6,408 bases of DNA from Candidatus Cloacimonadota bacterium (GTDB lineage Bacteria; Cloacimonadota; Cloacimonadia; Cloacimonadales; TCS61). Where the stretch lies: assembly GCA_030592835.1 (NCBI GenBank), contig JAUVIJ010000119.1, forward strand, positions 1-6,408, in the 5' to 3' direction. The translations under genes were made by a program, and so were the position numbers. This document shows positions 1 through 6,408 of the stretch, in pieces. The stretch's first letter is position 1, and every line of letters begins with the position of its first letter. The notes beneath the pieces are model-generated. The model searched no databases, was not told the origin of the DNA, and saw only the letters and a list, made by a program, of their open reading frames with translations.

Positions 1-225
1 AATATGCATCTTATCCCGGCTACGAAAAATATCCGCAAAGCTTTGAAACATATCAAAGAAGGTGAGATAATTCAATTAAAAGGATACCTTGTTAATCTCA
101 AAGGGGAACATAAAAGAAAACAGGTTTGGTGGGATACCAGCATGGTCAGAGATGATAAGGGTAATGAATCTTGCGAGATCATTTATCTAACCAAACTTAT
201 CATCGGTGATAAATATTATATTTAA
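1..225 (+). CDS. C-terminal part of a conserved protein of uncertain function (5' end outside window)
   Basis: The frame is open from base 1 (an Asn codon precedes the first ATG) and ends at TAA 223-225, so 74 residues are visible and the true start lies upstream. The Met at base 4 is unlikely to be the start, because the segment begins inside what looks like a conserved block. It reads His-Leu-Ile-Pro-Ala, then a 'Lys-Glu-Gly-Glu-Ile-Ile-Gln-Leu-Lys-Gly-Tyr-Leu-Val' strand pair, then a Trp-x-Thr-Ser-Met-x-Arg-x-Asp-x-Gly-x-x-x-Cys-Glu signature. From memory, uncharacterised bacterial proteins share this order: HxIPA, a 'GD/EIVxLxGYLV' strand, and an 'SSLxRxDxGxGxCE' ending. The visible part looks like a small, soluble, beta-rich domain with no membrane segment. 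I cannot assign a function. It sits 20 bases before the phosphodiesterase gene and is probably co-transcribed with it. Confidence 0.75.
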   Translation, partial: NMHLIPATKNIRKALKHIKEGEIIQLKGYLVNLKGEHKRKQVWWDTSMVRDDKGNESCEIIYLTKLIIGDKYYI

Positions 226-245
226 AGCCAAAATATTTCTGTTTT

Positions 246-1433
246 ATGAGAAAATCATCTAGAATTAAATATCCCGATTATCAGAACTGTATCACAAATT
301 TGACAGCTTCCATATTGAATAATTATGGAGTTAATAATCTTAAACGACCGCTTCCTGATATTGTAGCAAAATTAAAAGATCGACGGCACATAATTCTATT
401 CGTTTTAGACGGGTTTGGTTATAATCTTTTCGAGAAATACAGAGATAATTCTCTATATTTTTTGAAAGATCAGCCTTCCCAAAGATTGACTTCTGTATTT
501 CCACCTACTACTTCGGCTGCAATAACCAGTTATCTTTCCGGATTGAATCCTATAGAACATGGTGCCCTGGGATGGACGCTTTTTTTTAAGGAATTTGCCA
601 GATATATTGATTTCTTGCCTAACTGGGATTCTATTACTAAAGAAACTTTTGATCAAGAGAATTATCAGACTCTGAAGATCATATCGCAGGAAAATATATT
701 TTCCAGGATAAAAGAGAGTAATCCTGATATGGAACTGCTTTATTTTACTCCGGATTATATCCATGACAGTGCTTATACTCTCGATAATTCCCATCCAGCC
801 CGGATCATACCCTACTTAGATATAGATGATCTTTTCACGAAATTGCAAAGCTGCCTTCTAAAATCGACAAAACCTCATTTCATCTATGTATATTCGGTAA
901 ATCCCGATTCTCTGGAACACAGATTCGGAGTTTATTCCCGTGAGGTAAAAATCTTCCTGGAAAGATTAAATGAATCGCTCATAAATTTCTCCACTGGTAT
1001 TGCCGGGACTGATACCACGATGCTGCTTACTGCTGATCATGGACTAACCGACATCCGTAATTACAAGTACACAAACGATGATGAGGAATTCAACGATTGC
1101 CTTATCCTTCCTGTTTTCCCCGAACCCCGATTTGCCTCTCTATTCGTGAAGGAACACAAAAAAAATAAGTTCAAAGAGGTTATTTCCCATTATAATGACA
1201 AATTTATTCTCTATGAGAGAAAAGACTTTCTGGATTCTGGTCTGCTGGGCAGAGGAACAGCTCATCGAAAGATAGATGATTTCATAGGAAATTATCTGTT
1301 AATTGCTACCGACGATGTTGCCCTGAAATCGATCTATGAGCAGAATGGAAGACCAGAACAGGAATTTAAAGCACATCATGCCGGCTTGACTTCTGATGAA
1401 ATGGACATTCCACTGATAACAATTGATTTTTAA
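246..1433 (+). CDS. Alkaline-phosphatase-superfamily phosphodiesterase / nucleotide pyrophosphatase-like protein
   Basis: A 395-residue metal-dependent phosphoesterase of the type I phosphodiesterase/nucleotide pyrophosphatase branch. All expected two-metal ligands are visible: Asp55 in VLDGFG, the probable nucleophile Thr89 in FPPTTSAA, Asp221 and His225 in DSLEH, Asp264-His265 in TADHG, and His378 in AHHAGLT. The 'SGLNPIEHG' stretch after the nucleophile is also typical of the family. These enzymes hydrolyse phosphodiester or pyrophosphate bonds through a phospho-threonine intermediate, usually with zinc; the substrate here cannot be told from sequence. There is no signal peptide and no membrane helix, so it should be cytoplasmic, unlike many secreted relatives. 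The ATG at 246 is the first in-frame start after the upstream stop, and no clear Shine-Dalgarno precedes it. The next gene begins one base after its stop codon. Confidence 0.9.
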   Translation: MRKSSRIKYPDYQNCITNLTASILNNYGVNNLKRPLPDIVAKLKDRRHIILFVLDGFGYNLFEKYRDNSLYFLKDQPSQRLTSVFPPTTSAAITSYLSGLNPIEHGALGWTLFFKEFARYIDFLPNWDSITKETFDQENYQTLKIISQENIFSRIKESNPDMELLYFTPDYIHDSAYTLDNSHPARIIPYLDIDDLFTKLQSCLLKSTKPHFIYVYSVNPDSLEHRFGVYSREVKIFLERLNESLINFSTGIAGTDTTMLLTADHGLTDIRNYKYTNDDEEFNDCLILPVFPEPRFASLFVKEHKKNKFKEVISHYNDKFILYERKDFLDSGLLGRGTAHRKIDDFIGNYLLIATDDVALKSIYEQNGRPEQEFKAHHAGLTSDEMDIPLITIDF

Positions 1434-1434
1434 T

Positions 1435-2298
1435 ATGAAAACCTTAAAACTCGGTTATATTGAAGCTTTTTTATCCATATTCATCAACACAATTCTCTTT
1501 ATAATTAAACTCTGGATCGGGTTGAAAACCGGATCGATAGCGATCATTGCCGATGCCTGGCATACTCTTTCTGATTCCTTCACTTCAATTTTATTGCTCT
1601 TTGGATTCCGTTTGTCTTCCAAACCACCCGATAAAGGTCATCCTTTTGGTCATGGCAGAGCTGAGATCATATTTTCCATTATCATTGGTACTATTCTTGC
1701 CGTAATTGCCTTTAATTTTCTAAGCGGATCTATTAGCAGGTTGAGAAATCATCAAGAAGCAAATTTCAATAATCTGGCTATAGTAATCATACTGATCTCT
1801 GTGATCGTTAAAGAAGCGATAGCCCAATTTGCCTTCTGGGCGAGTCGAAAGACCGGATCCCAACTACTGCGTGCCGATGCCTGGCATCATCGAAGTGATG
1901 CTCTGACTTCATTTTTAGTACTGATCGCTGTCCTGCTTGGCAAATATTTCTGGTGGATAGATGGCTTTATGGGACTCGTGATGGCTTTGCTTCTTTTTTA
2001 TGCAACCTACAATATCCTGAAAGGCTCAACCAATATTTTATTAGGCCAGGGACCCGATGAAGAAACAGTAAAATCCCTGAAGAATCTAATGAAAAATGTA
2101 GTGGAACAGGATCTGAATATTCACCATCTGCATTGTCATAGTTATGGAAATCATAAAGAAATAACCTTTCACATCTCTCTGCCTGCTCAAATGAAATTAA
2201 TCGATGCTCACCTTATTGCTGATAAACTGGAAGATGAAATCAGGGAAAAAATGAAGATTGAAGCTACTATACATATTGAACCCATGATAGAGAAATAA
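1435..2298 (+). CDS. Cation diffusion facilitator (CDF) family metal transporter, probably zinc type
   Basis: A 287-residue inner-membrane exporter of divalent metal ions, presumably driven by proton exchange as in other CDF proteins. About six hydrophobic helices lie at roughly residues 8-30, 34-58, 77-97, 113-135, 157-170 and 178-195, followed by a soluble C-terminal domain from about 205. The transport site is seen as His43-x3-Asp47 in helix 2 and His151-x3-Asp155 in helix 5, each within an 'ADAWH..SD' motif. The HPFGHGRAE loop (residues 69-77) is also typical. A paired His/Asp site points to zinc rather than the Asp-rich manganese type. The C-terminal domain ends in the usual 'IHIEP' strand and carries a histidine cluster at 230-240. 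The ATG at 1435 is preferred over the in-frame TTG at 1423, which would overlap the previous gene; translation is probably coupled to that gene's stop. Confidence 0.92.
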   Translation: MKTLKLGYIEAFLSIFINTILFIIKLWIGLKTGSIAIIADAWHTLSDSFTSILLLFGFRLSSKPPDKGHPFGHGRAEIIFSIIIGTILAVIAFNFLSGSISRLRNHQEANFNNLAIVIILISVIVKEAIAQFAFWASRKTGSQLLRADAWHHRSDALTSFLVLIAVLLGKYFWWIDGFMGLVMALLLFYATYNILKGSTNILLGQGPDEETVKSLKNLMKNVVEQDLNIHHLHCHSYGNHKEITFHISLPAQMKLIDAHLIADKLEDEIREKMKIEATIHIEPMIEK

Positions 2299-2301
2299 TA
2301 A

Positions 2302-3666
2302 ATGCTGATTAGTATAAATCCCTATAATAATAGAATTATCAAAGAGTATGCGGAATTTTCTGACGATGAAGTTGATATCATCATCAGTCAGACGCAAAAG
2401 GCTTTTCAAACCTGGCGTAAAACTGGTATTAAACATAGAAAGTCTTTAATGAGGTCTGTTGCCGGAGTTTTAGAAGACAACAAAGAAGAACTTGCTGTCC
2501 TGATTACGAAGGAAATGGGTAAACTTATCCAAAGTAGTAGAGCAGAGATCGAAAAATGTGCCTGGGTCTGTAAATATTATGCAGAGAACACTGAACGGTT
2601 CCTGAAAAATGAAATAGTTTCTACAGATGCCGGTAAAAGTTACGTAACCTTTAATCCTCTAGGAGTTATCCTGACCATAATGCCGTGGAATTTCCCTTTC
2701 TGGCAGGTATTTCGATTCGCAGCTCCGGGATTGATGGCCGGTAATGCCTGTGTATTAAAACATTCTGCTAACGTTTCCGGTTGTGCTCTGGCGATAGAGG
2801 ATCTTTTTATCAAAGCAGGTTTTCCTGAAAATCTTTTCCGGACACTGCTTATAGGTAAAGATAATGTCGGGAGAATACTGGAAAATACGGATATCAAAGC
2901 TGTTACTCTTACCGGGAGTACCCCGGCTGGTAAGGCAGTAGCTTCTGCTGCCGGTTCTGAGATCAAGAAAACAGTACTTGAACTTGGAGGAAACGATCCC
3001 TATATTATACTGGATGATGCTGACCTGGAAGAGACTGTCGAAGCCTGCCTGATCAGTAAAATGATCAATGCGGGACAAAGCTGTATTGCTGTAAAGAGGT
3101 TTATTGTCACTCCTACAATCAGAGAACGATTTGAGGCAGCATTCGTTGGGAAAATGGAAAAAATGAGAATGGGAGATCCCTTTGATCCAGAAGTTCAGTT
3201 GGGACCCCTTGCCAGATCGGATCTACGGGATGAACTGCATGAGAAGGTGAAAAAAAGCATTGCTCTTGGCGCTGTTTGTCTTACGGGAGGATATATCCCC
3301 GAATCTGAAGGAGTATTTTACCCGCCAACTGTCCTGACAAATGTAATAAAAGGCATGCCGGCTTACGAAGAGGAACTCTTTGGTCCGGTAGCTGCCATAA
3401 TCCCTGTTCAAAATGAACAGGAAGCTATTACTGTGGCTAATGACTCTGATTTTGGTTTGGGAGCTGCTATTTTCTCACGTAATCTACAAAAAGCTGAACT
3501 CATAGCAGCGAATGAGATCGAAGCCGGGAATTGTTTTATTAATACCTATGTGAAATCCGATCCCCGATTACCTTTCGGTGGGATCAAGAAAAGTGGTTTC
3601 GGCAGAGAATTATCCTCATATGGGATCAAAGAATTCGTGAACATAAAGACTGTTTATATTAAATGA
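2302..3666 (+). CDS. Aldehyde dehydrogenase, succinate-semialdehyde dehydrogenase type (Sad/GabD1-like)
   Basis: A 454-residue, full-length NAD(P)-dependent aldehyde dehydrogenase, cytoplasmic. Catalytic residues are in place: Asn130 in MPWNFPFW, Glu227 in LELGG, Cys261 in GQSCIA and Glu358 in EELFGP. The cofactor site shows Lys153 and the GSTPAGK loop (205-211). Length, the ISINPYN start, the 'GPLARSDLRDELHEKV' stretch and the 'LPFGGIKKSGFGRELS' tail match, from memory, E. coli Sad (YneI) and mycobacterial GabD1. Oxidation of succinate semialdehyde to succinate is therefore the best guess, with other short aldehydes possible. Three residues after Lys153 there is Ala156, where strictly NAD-preferring relatives carry Glu, so NADP use is conceivable. 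The start lies three bases after the CDF stop, with only a weak purine run (2289-2293) upstream. No GABA transaminase is in the window to confirm a GABA pathway. Confidence 0.9.
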   Translation: MLISINPYNNRIIKEYAEFSDDEVDIIISQTQKAFQTWRKTGIKHRKSLMRSVAGVLEDNKEELAVLITKEMGKLIQSSRAEIEKCAWVCKYYAENTERFLKNEIVSTDAGKSYVTFNPLGVILTIMPWNFPFWQVFRFAAPGLMAGNACVLKHSANVSGCALAIEDLFIKAGFPENLFRTLLIGKDNVGRILENTDIKAVTLTGSTPAGKAVASAAGSEIKKTVLELGGNDPYIILDDADLEETVEACLISKMINAGQSCIAVKRFIVTPTIRERFEAAFVGKMEKMRMGDPFDPEVQLGPLARSDLRDELHEKVKKSIALGAVCLTGGYIPESEGVFYPPTVLTNVIKGMPAYEEELFGPVAAIIPVQNEQEAITVANDSDFGLGAAIFSRNLQKAELIAANEIEAGNCFINTYVKSDPRLPFGGIKKSGFGRELSSYGIKEFVNIKTVYIK

Positions 3667-3669
3667 GGG
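3665..3669 (+). promoter_or_regulatory. Ribosome binding site of the exported phosphoesterase gene
   Basis: A GAGGG core (GAGGGA at 3665-3670) lies just before the ATG at 3673, with a short spacer of three bases. It overlaps the TGA stop of the preceding aldehyde dehydrogenase gene (3664-3666), which suggests stop/start coupling. It is the only good Shine-Dalgarno match among the five gene starts in the window and supports the ATG at 3673. Confidence 0.5.
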
Positions 3670-3672
3670 ATT

Positions 3673-5343
3673 ATGAAAGCTATTATCATTATTATTTTTC
3701 TATTAGTTTTTTTTACACTTATTGCTGTGGATTTCCATTTCGCAATTCTGGGAGATCGAACCGGAGGTGCTGATCAGGAAGCTTTCGATCAGGTCATAAT
3801 TGAGATAAACCGTTTGCATCCGGATTTTGTAGTTACTGTAGGCGACCTGGTAGAAGATGGAAGACTTATTTCAGACTGGGATATTCCTTTGAAATCATTA
3901 GAAAATCTATCCTGCCCGATTTATTTCACTCCCGGGAACCATGATATTCTGGATCAGGACTCGGCAAAATTATTCTACCAGAAAACCGGATTTCCTCCTT
4001 ACTATTCTTTCGATTGGGAGAACACACATTTTACAATAATGAATAACTCGACAGCTAATGCTTTTGAAAATCTGGAAAAGGAGCAGATCGACTGGTTAAT
4101 AAAGGATCTGGCTCTGAATTTTGAAAAAACAAATCTCTTTGTTTTCATGCATAAACCTTTCTGGGCTGATGGAATAGCAGAAGCAAAACCGGATTCACTA
4201 CATTCCCTATTCATGACATATGGTGTAGATGCTGTATTCACGGGGCACTGGCATCAGTATGCTTATGATGTTTTCGATGGGATCGAATACTATCTTGTGG
4301 GAAGCTCAGGCGGAGGATTTGGCGAGGAGAACATAGATCTGGGAATGTTTTATCAATATCTCTGGTGTAAAATCGAGGAGGATAAACTTTATTCGAGCCT
4401 GATCAAATCCGGAAATATCTACCCCCAGGATTTTGTGAATATTAAAGAGGAAAAATTGTCATACGCTATTCCCCGTAAACTGATCACAACTACTACAATC
4501 GATATTACGGATAATAAATATACACAGGAATTGAAAATAGTTAATCAAACTGATAATACTATCCAGGAATGGTTGGATCTAATGGTTCCAGAGAATTGGA
4601 AGACTTCTCCGGAGAAATTCTTTGTGGCTCTCGAACCAGACCAGAGCTTTATTAAAAAAATTTATTTTGATTTGGTAGATAATTATTATCCTCTTCCCCA
4701 GCTTGTTTTCAACTATCCCGTCGGAAGAGGTAAGTATTATAATTACAATTCTCCTCTGAATATGGCAAGAGTAATAAATTCGGTAAAAGTACGCACTGCC
4801 CCAACAATTGATGGTGTTTTCGATGAAAAGGAATGGATCCATGGTTTCATAATCAAATCTCTGGGTAATGAAAAAGGTACTAAGGCAGCTACGAATCCCT
4901 CTAAATTCTATTTTTGTCATGACCATAATAACCTTTATATCGGTGCAGTTCTAACTGGAAGAGATCTAACTTATCAGGAAAGAGATCATGATTCTAAGGT
5001 TTATGAAGATGAATCCTGCGGTCTATTGTTATCCCCGGATAAAAACCTTTATTTCATCTACTATATTAATCCTGCAGGATCTGTTTGGGACATGAGAACA
5101 GATCTTAATCAAGAGTCTTATGATCAGGATTGGAATGGAGAAATAACAGCAGCAGTGTCAGTTTCCGATCGGGAGTGGGTCTTCGAACTGAAGGTTCCCT
5201 TCGAGCAATTGGAACTTCCTGATAAGAACAAAGAAATTTATCTTAATTTCCGGCGATACCAGCCTGATATAAATGAATCAGGCTTATTCATACCAACCTG
5301 GTCCTATAATTCTGCAAATTCGGGTATAATTAAGCTGGATTAA
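3673..5343 (+). CDS. Exported calcineurin-like metallophosphoesterase with Ig-like and CBM9-like C-terminal domains
   Basis: A 556-residue modular protein. Residues 3-19 form a hydrophobic Sec-type signal (Lys2, then Ile/Leu/Phe-rich), with likely cleavage near Ala18 and no lipobox, so it should be periplasmic or exported. Residues 20-245 are a metallophosphoesterase: Asp28 in GDRTGG, Asp58 in GDLVEDG, Asn89-His90 in GNHD, His160 in MHKP, and His192/His194 in GHWH. The first motif has Arg-Thr after the Asp rather than the classical Asp-x-His. Residues about 262-350 look like a beta-sandwich of the NEW3/Ig-like kind ('KIVNQTDNTIQEWLDL', then 'PENWKTSPEK'). Residues about 367-556 resemble a CBM9-like domain: 'APTIDGVFDEKEW', a middle region with 'LYIGAVLTG', and late 'WVFELKVPFEQL' strands. 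CBM9-type domains bind sugars in xylanases, but here it may only be an adhesion or surface module. The substrate is unknown. It starts six bases after the dehydrogenase stop. Confidence 0.88.
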   Translation: MKAIIIIIFLLVFFTLIAVDFHFAILGDRTGGADQEAFDQVIIEINRLHPDFVVTVGDLVEDGRLISDWDIPLKSLENLSCPIYFTPGNHDILDQDSAKLFYQKTGFPPYYSFDWENTHFTIMNNSTANAFENLEKEQIDWLIKDLALNFEKTNLFVFMHKPFWADGIAEAKPDSLHSLFMTYGVDAVFTGHWHQYAYDVFDGIEYYLVGSSGGGFGEENIDLGMFYQYLWCKIEEDKLYSSLIKSGNIYPQDFVNIKEEKLSYAIPRKLITTTTIDITDNKYTQELKIVNQTDNTIQEWLDLMVPENWKTSPEKFFVALEPDQSFIKKIYFDLVDNYYPLPQLVFNYPVGRGKYYNYNSPLNMARVINSVKVRTAPTIDGVFDEKEWIHGFIIKSLGNEKGTKAATNPSKFYFCHDHNNLYIGAVLTGRDLTYQERDHDSKVYEDESCGLLLSPDKNLYFIYYINPAGSVWDMRTDLNQESYDQDWNGEITAAVSVSDREWVFELKVPFEQLELPDKNKEIYLNFRRYQPDINESGLFIPTWSYNSANSGIIKLD

Positions 5344-5353
5344 GAATTACTGA

Positions 5354-6238
5354 ATGAGCAGAAACAGCCAGGCTTATGTTTTAGCAGCATTCGCAATTTT
5401 ATTCTGGTCCAGCGCTGCATCAGCATTCAAAATCACACTTAGATATCTGGATTATCAGCATATTCTACTATATGCATCCCTGATATCTACCTTTATCCTT
5501 TTTCTGATCATTATTATCTCCGGTAAATTTACTTTATTGAAACAGACCGGCTGGAAATCTATCAGAAATTCCATCGGACTGGGATTCCTTAATCCTTTTC
5601 TATACTACCTGATCCTCTTAAAAGCCTATACCCTTCTCCCTGGTCAACTAGCTCAGCCCCTGAACTTTATCTGGCCTATCATGATCGTACTTTTTTCCAT
5701 ACCCCTATTAAAGAACAAGGTTAGTTCTCTAAGCCTTATTGCTCTTCTAATAAGTTTCGGCGGTGTGGTGTTGATCGCATCAAAAGGTGACTTTACGAAC
5801 TGGAGCGATACAAATCTTCAGGGTGTTTTCTTAGCTCTATCCAGTTCTGTGATCTGGGCTCTGTTCTTTATCCTTAATCTTAAGGATCCGCGTGATGTCC
5901 TGGTTAAAATGATGTTTAATTTCTTTTTTGGTTTTATCTACATCCTCGTTTTCGTAGCCTGCTTTGCTGAATTGAAAATCCCTGACATACGGGGATTAGG
6001 TGGATCGATATATATCGGTATTTTTGAAATGGGAATTACTTTTGTGCTCTGGCTTAAAGCCCTGGAATACTCCAGAACATCAGTTATTATTAATAACTTC
6101 ATCTATATTACACCTTTCATGTCTATGATTTATTTATCCCTTTTTGTAAAAGAAAGGATACTTGCATCCAGTATTATAGGGCTTATACTCATCGTAGTTG
6201 GAATAATCCTCCAGAAACTATTAGCGAGACGAAGTTAG
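5354..6238 (+). CDS. EamA-domain (drug/metabolite transporter superfamily) permease
   Basis: A 294-residue inner-membrane protein with about ten hydrophobic helices, at roughly residues 8-26, 36-56, 72-90, 95-119, 125-143, 154-174, 184-204, 215-236, 242-264 and 269-289. These form two five-helix EamA repeats, which is the family's usual length and layout. Repeat ends are recognisable: 'KAYTLLPGQLAQPLNFIWP' followed by 'FGGVVLIASKG' in the first half, and 'ALEYSRTSVIINNFIYITP' followed by 'GLILIVVGIIL' in the second. Members export or import amino acids, sugars, nucleosides or drugs, and the sequence does not reveal which. The ATG at 5354 comes ten bases after the phosphoesterase stop, with no clear Shine-Dalgarno, so it is probably translated from the shared transcript. 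It is the last gene of the run; its TAG (6236-6238) is followed by AT-rich non-coding DNA. Confidence 0.9.
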   Translation: MSRNSQAYVLAAFAILFWSSAASAFKITLRYLDYQHILLYASLISTFILFLIIIISGKFTLLKQTGWKSIRNSIGLGFLNPFLYYLILLKAYTLLPGQLAQPLNFIWPIMIVLFSIPLLKNKVSSLSLIALLISFGGVVLIASKGDFTNWSDTNLQGVFLALSSSVIWALFFILNLKDPRDVLVKMMFNFFFGFIYILVFVACFAELKIPDIRGLGGSIYIGIFEMGITFVLWLKALEYSRTSVIINNFIYITPFMSMIYLSLFVKERILASSIIGLILIVVGIILQKLLARRS

Positions 6239-6357
6239 GATTTAGTATCTTATTTCTAATATTCTTGTATTTTTTGGCAAAATATTTTTAATTGTATTTT
6301 AATTTTTTAAAACTTAGCATCTTTACGGTAAGTCCTTTTTGGTTCTGGCTTGTCCAG

Positions 6358-6371
6358 GTTAGGGGTTAGGG
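6358..6371. repeat. Two tandem copies of GTTAGGG
   Basis: GTTAGGG occurs twice in perfect tandem at 6358-6364 and 6365-6371, directly after the small CTGG/CCAG hairpin. Two copies of seven bases could arise by chance, but they sit next to a second short repeat and may belong to the same repetitive intergenic element. Confidence 0.45.
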
Positions 6372-6384
6372 AAAGAGAAGTATA

Positions 6385-6408
6385 AAGTTAGTAAGTTTAA
6401 AAGTTTGT
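6385..6408. repeat. Three imperfect 8-base tandem units (AAGTTTGT-like), running off the window
   Basis: The last 24 bases divide into AAGTTAGT, AAGTTTAA and AAGTTTGT, three units that share AAGTT at the start with an exact period of eight. The array meets the right edge and may continue beyond it. It looks like a decayed or short microsatellite in non-coding DNA. Confidence 0.5.

Larger units (their letters stand above)
6239..6408. other. AT-rich intergenic region after the gene run
   Basis: These 170 bases contain no believable coding frame. The first half (to about 6310) is very rich in A and T, including a 10-base palindrome AAAATATTTT at 6279-6288. A weak inverted pair ACTTA (6312-6316) / TAAGT (6329-6333) precedes a run of five T at 6336-6340; it is too weak to call a terminator. 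A four-pair hairpin CTGG/CCAG lies at 6345-6357. The end holds short direct repeats. Transcription of the upstream genes probably ends here and the region may carry a promoter for a gene to the right, but neither is demonstrated. Confidence 0.6.

Noticed and set aside
453..794. Minus-strand open frame inside the phosphodiesterase gene (113 codons)
   Set aside because: It lies wholly opposite the conserved catalytic region, and its Ser/Arg/Ile-rich translation has no recognisable motif.
1423..1434. TTG start for the CDF gene giving four extra residues
   Set aside because: It would overlap the end of the phosphodiesterase gene by 11 bases and has no ribosome binding site. The ATG at 1435 directly follows the stop and gives the normal family N-terminus.
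2640..3078. Two overlapping minus-strand open frames inside the aldehyde dehydrogenase gene
   Set aside because: They are antisense shadows of a strongly conserved coding region; their translations show no motif or family resemblance.
4579..4926. Minus-strand open frame inside the phosphoesterase gene (115 codons)
   Set aside because: The + strand frame carries recognisable domain motifs across this stretch, while the antisense product is irregular and unlike a real protein.
6265..6290. AT-only hairpin around TATTTT/AAAATA
   Set aside because: Six A-T pairs in a very AT-rich stretch are expected by chance and there is no GC core.
6274..6303. Possible promoter: TTGGCA at 6274-6279 with TATTTT at 6295-6300
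   Set aside because: The spacing is 15 bases, the -10 match is poor, and such matches are expected by chance in DNA this rich in T and A. No downstream gene is visible to support it.
6312..6340. Possible rho-independent terminator (ACTTA/TAAGT then five T)
   Set aside because: The stem is five mostly A-T pairs with a 12-base loop and two bases before the T run, too unstable for a confident terminator.

Overview
The window is an AT-rich stretch of bacterial DNA with six genes, all on the + strand, end to end from the left edge to about 6238. The gaps between them are only 20, 1, 3, 6 and 10 bases, so they look like part of one transcript whose promoter lies left of the window. Most starts have no convincing Shine-Dalgarno sequence. 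This, the base composition and the secreted modular phosphoesterase suggest a Gram-negative FCB-type bacterium (Bacteroidota, Cloacimonadota or a relative). That placement is a guess from style, not from a marker gene.

Layout: (1) 1-225, the last 74 residues of a conserved protein of uncertain function, cut by the window edge. (2) 246-1433, a cytoplasmic alkaline-phosphatase-superfamily phosphodiesterase with the full metal-binding set. (3) 1435-2298, a cation diffusion facilitator with the His-Asp/His-Asp site typical of zinc exporters. (4) 2302-3666, an aldehyde dehydrogenase closely resembling the Sad/GabD1 succinate-semialdehyde dehydrogenases. (5) 3673-5343, an exported calcineurin-like phosphoesterase followed by a probable Ig-like domain and a C-terminal CBM9-like domain. 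(6) 5354-6238, a ten-helix EamA/DMT-family transporter. From 6239 to the end is 170 bases of very AT-rich intergenic DNA with short repeats and no gene.

The genes do not form a recognisable single pathway. Two are metal-dependent phosphoesterases of unrelated folds, one acting inside the cell and one outside. One is a metal exporter, one is a semialdehyde-oxidising enzyme and one is a metabolite transporter. Co-transcription is well supported by the spacing; a shared function is not. I see no CRISPR array, RNA gene, insertion sequence, phage gene or defence system. The most distinctive item is the three-part exported phosphoesterase, and the least explained is the short-period repeat running off the right edge.
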